Source: Sphingomonadaceae bacterium (GTDB lineage Bacteria; Pseudomonadota; Alphaproteobacteria; Sphingomonadales; Sphingomonadaceae). From it: a DNA stretch of 64,000 nucleotides. The stretch lies in assembly GCA_030147805.1 (NCBI GenBank), contig JASBUR010000031.1, positions 35,518-99,517 on the forward strand. The letters are read 5' to 3'. The notes below the pieces were generated by a model. It saw only the letters and a program-made list of their open reading frames with translations. It was not told the DNA's origin and made no database searches. Every line of letters begins with the position of its first letter. Positions within the stretch are counted from its first letter, which is position 1. Positions 26,239 through 35,796 of the stretch are shown one piece after another. The position numbers were made by a program, and so were the translations under genes.

Positions 26239-28578
26239 ATGGCCAAGGCACAGGCGGTGCGGCGATCGTCGCTGATACCCGCGGCATGGGTCGAGGCGAT
26301 GCGCCACGCGGCGACGGTGGCGGCGGGCGCCGCCTTCGTCGTCCTGGCGCTCGCCCTGGCGCTGGCGCTGGCCAGCTACGACGCCGCCGACCCGTCGCTC
26401 AATCATGCGACCTCGCGCGTGCCGTCGAACTGGCTCGGCGGCTTCGGCGCCGGCTTCGCCGACCTGCTGCTGCAGACCGTCGGGCTCGGCGCGGTGCTGC
26501 TGCTGCCGCTGGTCGCCGCGGTCGGCGTGCGTATCGTGCGCGGCCAGCCGGTCGACCGCTGGCGGCGCTACCTCGCGGCGACGCTTGCGGCGAGTCTCGC
26601 CGCCGCGGTGGCGCTGGGCGGCAGCGGCGTCGACGTCGGCTGGCTCCCCGCGGGACTCGGCGGCGCGGTCGGCTTCGTCGGCCGCGGGCTGCTCGACGGC
26701 GCGATGGCGCTGCTGCCCCCCGAGGTGCCGCCGCTCGCGGTGTCGATCGTCCCGGTGGCGCTGCTCGCACTCGCCGCCGCGACGCTGTTCGTGTGGGGGC
26801 TGGGCGTCGACCGCGCCGACTGGCGCGAGCTGTTCGCGCGGCTGCGGCGCGCGCCGGCGTTCGACGACGACGACGAGCTGTTCGACGACGAGGAGGACGC
26901 GGCGGCCGAGGCAGCGCCGGCGCGGCCGCGCGTCCGCACCGCGAGCGTCGACGACGGCGAGTCGGAGAGCCCGGCGGCGCCGCGCGCGCGCATCCTCGGC
27001 CGCACGCCGGCGCCGGCACCGTCCAAGCGCGTCGCCAAGGAGCGGCAGTCGTCGCTCGACCTCGGCGACACCTTCAAGCTGCCGCCGCTGTCGCTGCTCG
27101 CCGAGCCGCCCAAGAACGTCGGCATCAAGGTCGACGCCGCGGCGCTCGAGCAGAATGCCCGGCTGCTCGAATCGGTGCTCGAGGATTTCGGCGTGAAGGG
27201 CGAGATCGTCGAGGTGCGCCCCGGCCCGGTCGTCACGATGTACGAGCTCGAGCCGGCCCCCGGCATCAAGGCGAGCCGCGTCATCGGCCTCGCCGACGAC
27301 ATCGCGCGCTCGATGAGCGCGATCTCGGCGCGCGTCGCCGTCGTCCCTGGGCGCAACGTCATCGGCATCGAGCTGCCCAACGCGCGGCGCGAGATGGTGT
27401 CGCTGTCGCAGCTGATGTCGTCGTCGGCGTTCGAGGACCGCGCGGTGGCGCTGCCGCTGATCCTCGGCAAGAACATCGCCGGCGACCCGGTCGTCGCCGA
27501 CCTCGCGCCGATGCCGCATCTGCTGATCGCCGGCACCACCGGCTCGGGCAAGTCGGTCGGCCTCAACGCCATGATCCTGTCGCTGCTCTACCGGCTGACG
27601 CCCGAGCAGTGCCGGATGATCATGATCGACCCCAAGATGCTCGAGCTGTCGGTCTATGATGGCATCCCGCACCTGCTGTCGCCCGTCGTGACCGAGCCGG
27701 CGAAGGCGATCCGGGCGCTGAAATGGGCGGTCGAGCAGATGGAGGACCGCTACCGGATGATGGCGAGCATCAACGTGCGCTCGCTCGCCGGTTTCAACCA
27801 GAAGGTGCGCGAGGCCGCCGCCAAGAACCAGCCGTTCACGCGGCGGATCCATACCGGCTATGATTCGGAGACCGGCCAGCCGGTCTACGAGGTCGAGACG
27901 CTCGAGTTCGAGCCGCTGCCGCTGGTGGTGGTCGTCGTCGACGAGCTCGCCGACCTGATGATGACCGCCGGCAAGGAGGTCGAGTTCCTGATCCAGCGGC
28001 TGGCGCAGAAGGCGCGCGCCGCCGGCATCCACCTCATCATGGCGACGCAGCGCCCGTCGGTCGACGTCATCACCGGCGTCATCAAGGCCAACCTGCCGAC
28101 GCGCATCAGCTTCCAGGTGACCTCGAAGATCGACAGCCGCACGATCCTCGGCGAGCAGGGCGCCGAGCAGCTGCTCGGCAAGGGCGACATGCTCTACATG
28201 CCCGGCGGCAAGCAGATCATCCGCGTCCACGGGCCGTTCGTGTCCGACGAGGAGGTCGAGGGCGTCGCCGCGCATTGGAAGGACCAGGGCTTCCCCGATT
28301 ACATCGCGGCGGTGACCGAGGAGCCCGCCGAGGGCGGCGAGTTCGGGCTCGACCTCGACGGCGACGACGAGGAGGCCGATCTCTACCGCCGCGCCATCCA
28401 GGTGGTCGCCGAGAGCCAGAAGGCGTCGACGAGCTATATCCAGCGCCAGCTGCGCATCGGCTACAACAATGCCGCGCGGCTCATCGAGCGGATGGAAAAG
28501 GACGGCTATGTCGGCCAGGCCGACCATGTCGGACGGCGCGAGGTGCTCGTCGAGCCGGATGGGACGCGGGTCAATTAG
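26239..28578 (+). CDS. ftsK: DNA translocase FtsK
   Basis: 779 residues. It moves chromosomal DNA at the septum and activates XerCD. Four hydrophobic segments occupy about residues 20-195. A short acidic linker (DDDDELFDDEEDAAAEAAP) follows, then the RecA-type motor with Walker A GTTGSGKSVG and Walker B VVVVVDELADLMM, and the C-terminal winged helix gamma domain (STSYIQRQLRIGYNNAARLI). ATG 26239 (MAKAQAVRR) follows a GCGGGGGAATC site. The linker is short compared with E. coli FtsK, as usual for alphaproteobacteria. Confidence 0.96.
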   Translation: MAKAQAVRRSSLIPAAWVEAMRHAATVAAGAAFVVLALALALALASYDAADPSLNHATSRVPSNWLGGFGAGFADLLLQTVGLGAVLLLPLVAAVGVRIVRGQPVDRWRRYLAATLAASLAAAVALGGSGVDVGWLPAGLGGAVGFVGRGLLDGAMALLPPEVPPLAVSIVPVALLALAAATLFVWGLGVDRADWRELFARLRRAPAFDDDDELFDDEEDAAAEAAPARPRVRTASVDDGESESPAAPRARILGRTPAPAPSKRVAKERQSSLDLGDTFKLPPLSLLAEPPKNVGIKVDAAALEQNARLLESVLEDFGVKGEIVEVRPGPVVTMYELEPAPGIKASRVIGLADDIARSMSAISARVAVVPGRNVIGIELPNARREMVSLSQLMSSSAFEDRAVALPLILGKNIAGDPVVADLAPMPHLLIAGTTGSGKSVGLNAMILSLLYRLTPEQCRMIMIDPKMLELSVYDGIPHLLSPVVTEPAKAIRALKWAVEQMEDRYRMMASINVRSLAGFNQKVREAAAKNQPFTRRIHTGYDSETGQPVYEVETLEFEPLPLVVVVVDELADLMMTAGKEVEFLIQRLAQKARAAGIHLIMATQRPSVDVITGVIKANLPTRISFQVTSKIDSRTILGEQGAEQLLGKGDMLYMPGGKQIIRVHGPFVSDEEVEGVAAHWKDQGFPDYIAAVTEEPAEGGEFGLDLDGDDEEADLYRRAIQVVAESQKASTSYIQRQLRIGYNNAARLIERMEKDGYVGQADHVGRREVLVEPDGTRVN

Positions 28579-28608
28579 GAGGGGCGGGCGAAAGCTGCGC
28601 CGAGCCTC

Positions 28609-28644
28609 TTTTCGTCATCCCCGCCTTCGCGGGGATGACGAAAA
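28609..28644. terminator. Palindrome between convergent genes (repeat-derived, bidirectional terminator-like)
   Basis: TTTTCGTCATCCCCGC and GCGGGGATGACGAAAA form a perfect 16-bp stem with a CTTC loop, ending in T/A tracts on both strands. It lies between the convergent ends of ftsK and the GGDEF-EAL gene. The GTCATCCCCGC arm is the terminal arm of the repeat family at 40-214 and 57171-57276. Confidence 0.8.
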
Positions 28645-28674
28645 CCGTGAGGTGGCACCAAGCCCCCCGGCCTC

Positions 28675-30900
28675 TTACGCCGCCTCGCGCTGCTTCAGCC
28701 GGCGCGTCAGATGCGCCGCCGACATCGGCTTGCCGTAGAGCCAGCCCTGCAGGCGCGTGCAGCCGGCCTCGCGGAGCAGCGCCGCCTGCTCGCGCGTCTC
28801 GACGCCTTCGGCGGTGACCGGCAGGCCGAGCGCGTCGCCCAACTGGACGATCGCCGCGGCGAGCGGCCGGCTGCGCCCCTCGCCGACGATCTCGGCGAGG
28901 AATTCGCGCGTCAGCTTCAGCCGGTCGAGCGGCAGCTTGCGCAGATAGGTGAGGCTGGCGAAACCGGTGCCGAAATCGTCGAGCGCCACCTGGACGCCGA
29001 GCGCGCGCAGCTCGCTCAGCACCTCGCGCGCGGTATCGGCCTCGCGCAGCAGATAGCCTTCGGTGATCTCGAGCTCGAGGCGCCCGGGCGGCAGTCCGGC
29101 GTCGGCGAGGATGCGGAGCAGCGAATCGGCGAAGCGCGCGTCCCAGGCCTCGGCGGCCGACAGGTTGACCGCGACGCCGATGTCCCAGCGCGCCGCCGCC
29201 CGCGCCGCCTTGCGCAGCACCTGCCGCGTCAGCTCGGAGATCAGCCCGGCTTCCTCGGCGACCGAGATGAACAGCCCAGGGTCGATGGCGCCGCGCGTCG
29301 GACTCGACCAGCGCGCCAATGCCTCGCAGGCGACGATGCGCTCGCTGCCGGCATCGACGATCGGCTGGTAGCAGACGTCGATCGAATCGTCGTGCAGCGC
29401 GGTGCGCAGCTCGACCGCGAGCTGCTGGCGGACGTCGCGCCCGGCGTCCATCGTCGCGTCATAGGCGCGCCACTGGCGCCGCCCCGCCGCCTTGGCGGCA
29501 TACATGGCGACGTCGGCATGGCGGACCAGCTCGAGCGCGCCGACTCCGGGTGCGCTGCTCGCCACGCCGATGCTGGCGCCGAGATAGACCTGCCGGCCGG
29601 CGTGCTGGATCGGGTGCGCGAAGCCGCTGAGAATGCCGAGTGCGACGCGCTGGCCGCGCAGTTCGGCGTCGGCGCCGATCAGCGCGATTGCGAACTCGTC
29701 GCCGCCCAGCCGCGCCATCCGGCTGGCAGTGTCGTTCGCCGCGGCGAGCGCGATGCGCTCGGCGGCGGCGATCAGCAGCATGTCGCCGGTGAGGTGCCCG
29801 AAGGCGTCGTTGATCGCCTTGAAACCGTCGAGGTCGATATAGACGATCGCCACCGCCCGCTCGGCGGCGAGGTCGGCGTGCAGCCGCTCGATGAAGGCGC
29901 GCCGGTTGGGCAGCATGGTCAGCGGGTCGAGCTCGGCGAGGCGCCGCGCCGCCGCCTCGTTGGCGAGCACCTGTTCGGCCCAGCGCTTGGCGGTGCGCGC
30001 GCCGACCAGCCCGGCATAGGCGAGCAGCGCGAACAGCAGCAGCGCGATCGGCATCACCGCGAGCGCGCTGCTGTAGCCCGGGGTGCGGCTGCCCCAGGTC
30101 AGCCAGGCGAACGGCCGGCCATCGATGCCGATGAACGGCACCGCGGTGTCGGCGATCTGCGATCGGGCGACGGTCAGCCCGATGAAGCCCGACGGCAGCT
30201 GCAGCTCGCGCAGCGCCGCCGCGTCGAAGCGCTTGATCATGACGAGATAGCGCGCCGGGGCGTTCGCGGCGGCAAGCGCCGGATCGACGGGTCGGACGCG
30301 GCTGAGGCTCGCCACCGCGACGCCGCCGAGATAGGGCACGAAGGCGCTGGCGCGGCCGTCGGCGCCGGCGACGCGCGCACGGTCGAGCAGCGCGGCGAGG
30401 CGCGCGCCAAGCAGCGCCTCGGCCGACCGCGTCGAGCGTTCGCCCAGGATCGAGGCATAGAGCGTCGCGCCGGCGGCATCGACGAGGAAGGCGTCGTGAT
30501 AGTCCATCGTGCCGAAGGCGTCGGGGCCCCAATTCTCGTCCATCCAGACGCGATCGAGGTCGAGCACCGCGCTGCGATAGGCATCGTTCCAGCGCGCGTT
30601 GTCGAAGCCGAGCAGCGCGGTCTCCTGCAGGAGATAGCGCTGCAGCGTGACGGCGCGCGCCTGCTCGCGGTGCAGCGCGTCGGCGTTCTGCTGCTGCGCC
30701 ATGAAGGCGATCGTCAGCAGCATCAGCAGCGGCGCGATCAGCGCCACCATCATGTGGAGCTGGCGAATCCCGGTAACGCTGGCGGAGGCGAGGCGCAGCC
30801 CGGCGACGCGTCGGAACAGCGCGGCGGTCACGCCGGCGAGGCCGGCGCGCCACTTCGCTCGCGGTCGCGCCATCTCGCGCGCCATATGTCCGTGCCCCAT
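28675..30900 (-). CDS. CHASE4-GGDEF-EAL cyclic-di-GMP signalling protein
   Basis: 741 residues. An N-terminal membrane helix (about 45-70) is followed by a periplasmic CHASE4-type sensor (NARWNDAYRSAVLDLDRVWM, then FLVDAAGATLYAS), a second helix near 280-300, a GGDEF domain with intact RLGGDEFAIAL, and an EAL domain with EALARWSSPTRG, ELEITEGYLL and DDFGTGFASLTYL. Both catalytic motifs are intact, so it could make, degrade or switch cyclic di-GMP. Transcribed toward ftsK and alone. Confidence 0.93.
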   Translation of the reverse strand: MGHGHMAREMARPRAKWRAGLAGVTAALFRRVAGLRLASASVTGIRQLHMMVALIAPLLMLLTIAFMAQQQNADALHREQARAVTLQRYLLQETALLGFDNARWNDAYRSAVLDLDRVWMDENWGPDAFGTMDYHDAFLVDAAGATLYASILGERSTRSAEALLGARLAALLDRARVAGADGRASAFVPYLGGVAVASLSRVRPVDPALAAANAPARYLVMIKRFDAAALRELQLPSGFIGLTVARSQIADTAVPFIGIDGRPFAWLTWGSRTPGYSSALAVMPIALLLFALLAYAGLVGARTAKRWAEQVLANEAAARRLAELDPLTMLPNRRAFIERLHADLAAERAVAIVYIDLDGFKAINDAFGHLTGDMLLIAAAERIALAAANDTASRMARLGGDEFAIALIGADAELRGQRVALGILSGFAHPIQHAGRQVYLGASIGVASSAPGVGALELVRHADVAMYAAKAAGRRQWRAYDATMDAGRDVRQQLAVELRTALHDDSIDVCYQPIVDAGSERIVACEALARWSSPTRGAIDPGLFISVAEEAGLISELTRQVLRKAARAAARWDIGVAVNLSAAEAWDARFADSLLRILADAGLPPGRLELEITEGYLLREADTAREVLSELRALGVQVALDDFGTGFASLTYLRKLPLDRLKLTREFLAEIVGEGRSRPLAAAIVQLGDALGLPVTAEGVETREQAALLREAGCTRLQGWLYGKPMSAAHLTRRLKQREAA

Positions 30901-31034
30901 TTTCTGCCCGTGAGTGATCCTAGCAAGTTTCGGGCCATCGACTGCGCCGCGCGGCGGAACAACCGGGGTTCAGCCGCTGTTCAAGCGGGCGAACGCAGCT
31001 TAGACCGACCTCAGGACTTCATCGGAGAACCTCC

Positions 31035-31664
31035 ATGCGCTTCGACGCCCGCTTCCTCATCGCCGGCGCTGCCGCGGCGATCGCCGTCGCCGCGCCCGCC
31101 CAGGCGACGCTGCCGCAGGTCGCGACGCATCTGCGCGGGATGCAGACGATGACCGCCGACTTCACGCAGACCGCGGCGTCGGGCGCGGTGGCGCGCGGCA
31201 AGTTGACGCTGGCGCGCCCCGGCAAGGTGCGCTTCCAGTACGAACCCTCGGTGCCGATGCTGATCGTCGCCGACGGCAAGAGCCTGGCGATGATCGACTA
31301 TGAGGTCGCGCAGGTCTCGAAGTGGCCGATCAAGGGAACCCCGCTCGCGGTGCTGCTCGACCCGACGACCGACGTGGCCAAATACGGCCGCGTGCTCGAC
31401 CCCGGCAAGGGCGGCCTCCCCGGCTTCGTCACCGTTGAATCGAAAGACAAAAAGCACCCGGAATATGGCACGATCACGCTGTATTTCGCTCCCGACGCCA
31501 AGGCGCCCGGCGGGCTGTCGCTGTCGGCCTGGCGCGTGCTCGACGCGCAGGGCAACGTCACCCAGGTCCAGCTCGCCAACGCGCGCTACAATGTGACCGT
31601 CGATAAATCGGCCTTCACCTACCGCGACCCGCGCCAGCGGTCGCGCGCCGGCAGCAAGGGCTGA
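31035..31664 (+). CDS. lolA: Outer-membrane lipoprotein carrier LolA-type protein
   Basis: 209 residues with a signal peptide (cleavage near AAPAQA) and GGAGAACCTCC before ATG 31035. The mature protein (MQTMTADFTQTAASGAVARG then KLTLARPGKVRFQYEPSVPM) is the LolA half-barrel that ferries lipoproteins from the LolCDE complex to the outer membrane. Length normal. An intrinsic terminator-like hairpin lies about 120 bp downstream. Confidence 0.92.
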   Translation: MRFDARFLIAGAAAAIAVAAPAQATLPQVATHLRGMQTMTADFTQTAASGAVARGKLTLARPGKVRFQYEPSVPMLIVADGKSLAMIDYEVAQVSKWPIKGTPLAVLLDPTTDVAKYGRVLDPGKGGLPGFVTVESKDKKHPEYGTITLYFAPDAKAPGGLSLSAWRVLDAQGNVTQVQLANARYNVTVDKSAFTYRDPRQRSRAGSKG

Positions 31665-31783
31665 GCCCGGAGGACGAGATTGTAAAATTCACCGACAGTG
31701 CCTAAGCTAGGCACGTGGCGGGGGAGCGTCGGGATTTGCCCCTGTTTGCTCGAACCTCCCGCCATTGCGTGACGAGCGCAACC

Positions 31784-31823
31784 GGCCCCTGCTCCAATGC
31801 CCCCGGAGCAGGGGCCAAATTTT
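31784..31823 (+). terminator. Terminator-like hairpin downstream of lolA
   Basis: GGCCCCTGCTCC pairs with GGAGCAGGGGCC over a 9-nt loop and is followed by AAATTTT. It lies 43 bp before the xthA start, so it could end lolA transcription or attenuate xthA. Confidence 0.65.
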
Positions 31824-31865
31824 GCCTGCGTGACCCTGGCGCCCGCGCTTGCTAGAGGCAGGGCG

Positions 31866-32660
31866 ATGGCCCGCCTGAAGATCGCCTCCTGGAACATCAA
31901 TTCGGTGCGCGCGCGCCTTGGAATCGTGGAACGATTCCTCGTCGAGCACGCGCCCGACGTGCTGTGCCTGCAGGAAACCAAGGTCGTCGACGGCGACTAT
32001 CCGCACGACATGTTCGAACGGCTCGGCTACGTCCACCGCCGGCTCAACGGCCAGCGGATGCATCACGGCGTCGCGGTGGTGTCGCGGATTCCGCTGCGCG
32101 ACGACCGTCGCCACGACTGGCAGGACAACGGCGAGGCGCGCCACATCGGTGTAAGGCTGGCCGACACCGGGGTGCTGCTCGAGAATGTCTACGTGCCGGC
32201 GGGCGGCGACGTCCCCGACCCGCTGCTCAACCCCAAGTTCAAGCAGAAGCTCGCTTATTACGACCGGATGACCGACTGGTCGTCGGCGCTCGCCGAACCG
32301 ACGATCCTCGTCGGCGACATGAACATCGCGCCGCTGCCGTGCGACGTCTGGAACCACAAGGCGCTGCTCGACGTGGTCAGCCATACGCCGGTCGAGGTCG
32401 CGAAGATGGAGGCGCTGATGGCGAGCCACGGCTGGGTCGACCTCGGCCGCCGCTTCGTCGAGGCGCCCAGCCGGCTGTTCACCTGGTGGAGCTACCGCGC
32501 CAAGGACTGGGCGGCGTCCGACCGCGGCCGCCGGCTCGACCATATCTGGGCGAGCCCCAGCCTCGCCGGCAACGCGGTGGGGTTCGAGGTTGCCGAGCAC
32601 GCGCGCAGCTGGGAGCGTCCGTCGGACCATGTGCCGATCCTCGCCGAGTTCGAGCTGTGA
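31866..32660 (+). CDS. xthA: Exodeoxyribonuclease III
   Basis: 264 residues. AP endonuclease/3' exonuclease of base excision repair. Motifs: KIASWNINSVRARL, LCLQETKVVDGDYP, VGDMNIAPLPCDVWNH, and the C-terminal RRLDHIWASPSLAGNA with the catalytic Asp-His pair in PSDHVPILAEFEL. ATG 31866 is the family start; the frame is open upstream only across the terminator. It overlaps ribA (GTGA). Confidence 0.96.
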   Translation: MARLKIASWNINSVRARLGIVERFLVEHAPDVLCLQETKVVDGDYPHDMFERLGYVHRRLNGQRMHHGVAVVSRIPLRDDRRHDWQDNGEARHIGVRLADTGVLLENVYVPAGGDVPDPLLNPKFKQKLAYYDRMTDWSSALAEPTILVGDMNIAPLPCDVWNHKALLDVVSHTPVEVAKMEALMASHGWVDLGRRFVEAPSRLFTWWSYRAKDWAASDRGRRLDHIWASPSLAGNAVGFEVAEHARSWERPSDHVPILAEFEL

Positions 32661-33706
32661 GCCTCGCCGTCGCCCGCGCGGTCGACGAGCTCAAGCGCGG
32701 GCGCCCCGTCGCGGTCGGAGCAATCGGCATCCTGTCGGTCGAACTTGCCGACGAGGCGTCGCTGAGCAGCTTCGAGCGCGGCGACCGGGCCGACCTGCTG
32801 CTGAGTCACCCGCGCGCGGCGCTGCTCAACATCGTCAACCAGCGCGCCGCCGCCGCGGGGCCGGTCCGCGTCCGGCGCAGCGACTGGATGGACATGGCGG
32901 CGACGCTCGCCGCCGCCGACCCGGTCCGCGACCTCGCGACGCCGTTCAAGGGGCCCTATGAAACGCGGCCGCTCGGCGCGCTCGCCGAGGCCGCCGCCGC
33001 GGCGATCCGGCTGGCCAAGCTCGCGGGGCTGTTGCCGGCGCTCTACCTCATCGAAGCCGCGCCCGGCGCCGACTGGCTGAGCGTCGCGCCCGCCGAGGTG
33101 CTGGCCTACCGCGAATCGATCGACCTCCGGCTGGTGACGCGCGCGCGGCTGCCGCTCGACGCTGCCGAGGCGAGCGAGATCGTCGCCTTCCGCGGCAGCG
33201 GCGGCGGTCCCGAGCATCTGGCGATCGTCATCGGCGATCCGCCGCGCAGCAAGCCCGTGCTGGTGCGGCTGCATTCGGCCTGCCTGACCGGCGACGTGCT
33301 CGGCTCGCTCAAATGCGACTGCGGCCCGCAGCTGCGCGCCGCGCTCGACGCGATCGCCCGCGAAGGCGCCGGCATCCTGCTCTACCTGCAGCAGGAGGGG
33401 CGCGGCATCGGCCTCGTCAACAAGCTGCGCGCCTATGCGCTGCAGGACCAGGGCTTCGACACCGTCGACGCCAATCTGCGGCTCGGGTTCGAGGTCGACG
33501 AGCGCGACTTCGGGCTGGCGGCGCGGATGCTCGAGCTGATGGGGGTGGCGAGCGTTCGGCTCATGACCAACAATCCGGCGAAGGTCGCCGGGCTCGAGGC
33601 CGAGGGCGTCACCGTCGTCGAGCGCGTCGCGCACCATGCCGGCGAGGGCGCGCACAACAGCGCCTATCTCGCCACCAAGCGCGAGCGGACCGGGCACCTG
33701 CTCTAA
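32657..33706 (+). CDS. ribA: GTP cyclohydrolase II with N-terminal extension
   Basis: 349 residues. The C-terminal 200 residues are a complete RibA: the zinc cysteines in HSACLTGDVLGSLKCDCG, LLYLQQEGRGIGLVNKLRAY and LMTNNPAKVAGLE. It opens GTP to the first riboflavin precursor. The first 150 residues (VARAVDELKRGRPVAVGAIG) look like a degenerate DHBP synthase-like domain lacking the acidic metal site, so a bifunctional RibBA activity is not expected. GTG 32657 overlaps the xthA stop. No other rib genes adjoin. Confidence 0.92.
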   Translation: MSLAVARAVDELKRGRPVAVGAIGILSVELADEASLSSFERGDRADLLLSHPRAALLNIVNQRAAAAGPVRVRRSDWMDMAATLAAADPVRDLATPFKGPYETRPLGALAEAAAAAIRLAKLAGLLPALYLIEAAPGADWLSVAPAEVLAYRESIDLRLVTRARLPLDAAEASEIVAFRGSGGGPEHLAIVIGDPPRSKPVLVRLHSACLTGDVLGSLKCDCGPQLRAALDAIAREGAGILLYLQQEGRGIGLVNKLRAYALQDQGFDTVDANLRLGFEVDERDFGLAARMLELMGVASVRLMTNNPAKVAGLEAEGVTVVERVAHHAGEGAHNSAYLATKRERTGHLL

Positions 33707-33727
33707 GCTCGGTACACCGACCTGCGG

Positions 33728-34390
33728 TCAAGCCGCCGCACCGATCAGGGCGGCGACCTCGTCATAGCTGGCCGCGAGATGATGCGCGCCCGCGGCGCGG
33801 AGCTGCGCGCCGTGGCCGTCGCGGACATGCGTGCCGGCGAGCAGGCCGATCACCGTCATGCCCGCGGCGACGCCGGCGGTGACGCCGGTCGGCGAATCCT
33901 CGATCACCCAGCTCCGGTCGGGTCGGGCGCCCATTTCGCGCGCGGCGTGAAGGTAGATGTCGGGATGCGGCTTGCTGCGGGCGACGTGCACCGCGGCACT
34001 GAAGACGCGGTCGCCGAAATGATGCGCGAGCCCGAACATCGCCAGCCGGCTGCGCAGCCAGTCGGGCTGGCTCGACGAGGCGATGCAGCAGGGCAGGCCG
34101 AGCCGGTCGAGGAACGCCTCGACCCCGGCGACGGTGCGAAGCTCGCCGGCGAGCCGCATCGCGACCCCGGTATCGACGCGGTCGCGCAAGCCGGGGGGCA
34201 CCGCACCCCAGCGTTCCTCGACCTTGCGCAGGCAGGCGGCCCAGCCGTGGCCCATATAGGTGTCGAAGGCGTCGTCGAGGTCGGTCGGGCAGCCGAGCGC
34301 GGTCAGCTCGTCGGCGAGCACCTGGTTGGCGAGCGTCTCGCTGTCGACGATGACGCCGTCGAAATCGAAGATGACGAGGTCGATGCCCAA
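33728..34390 (-). CDS. HAD superfamily phosphatase (beta-phosphoglucomutase-like)
   Basis: 220 residues from TTG 34390. Motif I is VIFDFDGVIVDSE, motif II SSS (IASSSQPDWL), motif III Lys in ARSKPHPDIYLHAA, and motif IV EDSPTGVTAG. All four HAD catalytic motifs are intact, with a cap domain (about residues 15-85) like phosphoglycolate phosphatase and beta-phosphoglucomutase relatives. Substrate unknown. No ATG is available between the yggS-like stop (34401) and motif I; TTG is the only usual start, or initiation is inside the preceding gene (ATG 34468). Confidence 0.85.
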   Translation of the reverse strand: MGIDLVIFDFDGVIVDSETLANQVLADELTALGCPTDLDDAFDTYMGHGWAACLRKVEERWGAVPPGLRDRVDTGVAMRLAGELRTVAGVEAFLDRLGLPCCIASSSQPDWLRSRLAMFGLAHHFGDRVFSAAVHVARSKPHPDIYLHAAREMGARPDRSWVIEDSPTGVTAGVAAGMTVIGLLAGTHVRDGHGAQLRAAGAHHLAASYDEVAALIGAAA

Positions 34391-34400
34391 CCGGCGGCGC

Positions 34401-35075
34401 TCAGCGCGCGCCGAACAGCGCGGTGCCGACGCGGATCTGCGTGGCGCCGAGCATGATCGCGGTCTCATAGTCGGCCGACATACCCATGCTGAGCCTGGTC
34501 AGGCCGTTGTCGCGCGCCAGCCTGGCCGCAAGCGCGAAGAACGGTGCCGCCTCGGTGTCGGCGGGGGGCACGCACATCAGCCCCTCGACGGCGAGGCCGG
34601 CGTCGGCCGCCTGCCGGAGCAGCGCGGGCAGGTCGGCGATCGCGCAGCCGCCCTTCTGGTCTTCGGCACCGATGTTGACCTGCGCGAACAGCTGGCGCCG
34701 GAGTCCCGTCGCCGCCTGCGCCCGGGCCAGCGCCTCGACCAGCGACGCGCGGTCGACGCTGTGGATCGCGTCGAACAGCTCGACCGCCTCGCGCGCCTTG
34801 TTCGACTGCAGCTGGCCGACGAGGTGCAGCCGCGTCGCCGGCGTGCGCAGCGCCGGCCACTTGCCCGCGGCCTCCTGCACGCGATTCTCGCCGAAGCTCG
34901 CCTGTCCGGCGTCGATCAGCGGCTGGATCGACTCGGGGGGCATCGTCTTCGACACCGCGATCAGCTCGATCTCGGACGCCTGGCGCCCCGCGAGCTTCGC
35001 GGTGCGCGCGATCACCTCGGTCACTGCCGCCAGTCGCGCCGCCGCCCGCGCCGCCGCTTCGTTCGCATCATTCAT
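34401..35075 (-). CDS. YggS/PLPBP family pyridoxal phosphate homeostasis protein
   Basis: 224 residues. The PLP-binding Lys lies in IELIAVSKTMPPESIQPLID, followed by GENRVQEAAGKWPAL, HLVGQLQSNKAREAVELFDA and the C-terminal RLSMGMSADYETAIMLGATQ with IRVGTALFG. Fold-type III without racemase activity; it buffers PLP and affects amino-acid metabolism. ATG 35075 matches the family; its start is only 22 bp from the divergent thiE-like gene. The HAD gene follows 10 bp after its stop. Confidence 0.95.
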   Translation of the reverse strand: MNDANEAAARAAARLAAVTEVIARTAKLAGRQASEIELIAVSKTMPPESIQPLIDAGQASFGENRVQEAAGKWPALRTPATRLHLVGQLQSNKAREAVELFDAIHSVDRASLVEALARAQAATGLRRQLFAQVNIGAEDQKGGCAIADLPALLRQAADAGLAVEGLMCVPPADTEAAPFFALAARLARDNGLTRLSMGMSADYETAIMLGATQIRVGTALFGAR

Positions 35076-35097
35076 GCCGCCCGCTATAAGCGAGGCG

Positions 35098-35754
35098 ATG
35101 CGCCCCCGACAACGCCAGCGCCTGCCCGACCTCTGGCTGTTCACCGACGAGCGGCAGGGCGCGGCGTTGTGGACGGCGCTGGCGCGGCTGCCGCGCGGCG
35201 CCGGGGTGGTGTTCCGCCATTACCGCGCGCCCGACCGCGCCGATCTCGCGCGGCGGGTGCGCGCGATCTGCCGCCGGCGCGGGCTGCTGTTCGTCGCCGC
35301 GGCGCCGCCGCCGCTGGCGCGCGCCTGGCGCGCCGACGGGTCGCACGGCCGCCACCGCGGCGCGCTGACCGCGCCGGCGCACGGCCGCGCCGAGCTGGTG
35401 GCGGCGCGCCGCGCCGGCGCGCGCCTCGTCTTCCTCTCGCCGCTGCGCGCCACCCGCTCGCATCCGGGCGAGGCACCGCTGGGGCGCCTGCGCTTCGGGC
35501 TGCTGGCGCGGCGGCGCGGCGTCGCGGTGGCGGCGCTCGGCGGCGTCAGGCCCGACGAGCGGCGGGCGCTGCGCCGGCTCGGGGCGGCGGCGATCGGGGC
35601 GATCGATGGCTGGGAGAAGCGGCCCCGCCCCGGCTTGGGGTTCGGGGCAGGGCCGATTCGGCGGCAGGCGACCGCCAAGGGGGGGCACGCGGTCGCCGCC
35701 TGCAGCCGAAGCGCCGGGTGCGGTGAGGAACAGCCTGGGGAAACGCCACGCTGA
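35098..35754 (+). CDS. Thiamine phosphate synthase-like TIM-barrel protein
   Basis: 218 residues. It starts RLPDLWLFTDERQG, then GAGVVFRHYRAP, GLLFVAAAPPPLARAWRADG, LVFLSPLRATRSHPGEAPLG and AALGGVRPDERRALRRLGAA, the layout of ThiE/TenI-family barrels. The usual ThiE phosphate and thiazole motifs are poorly kept and the protein is Arg-rich, so a TenI-like or diverged role is likely. The C-terminal 40 residues are disordered-looking. Divergent from yggS; normal ThiE length. Confidence 0.65.
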   Translation: MRPRQRQRLPDLWLFTDERQGAALWTALARLPRGAGVVFRHYRAPDRADLARRVRAICRRRGLLFVAAAPPPLARAWRADGSHGRHRGALTAPAHGRAELVAARRAGARLVFLSPLRATRSHPGEAPLGRLRFGLLARRRGVAVAALGGVRPDERRALRRLGAAAIGAIDGWEKRPRPGLGFGAGPIRRQATAKGGHAVAACSRSAGCGEEQPGETPR

Positions 35755-35796
35755 CCGCTTCGTCTGCTGCAGACCGGTGTAGGTCGTTTCGGTAAA

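Noticed and set aside
28711..31152. 813-residue plus-strand ORF opposite the GGDEF-EAL gene
   Set aside because: Shadow; composition is Arg/Gln/Gly/His-rich with no recognisable motifs.
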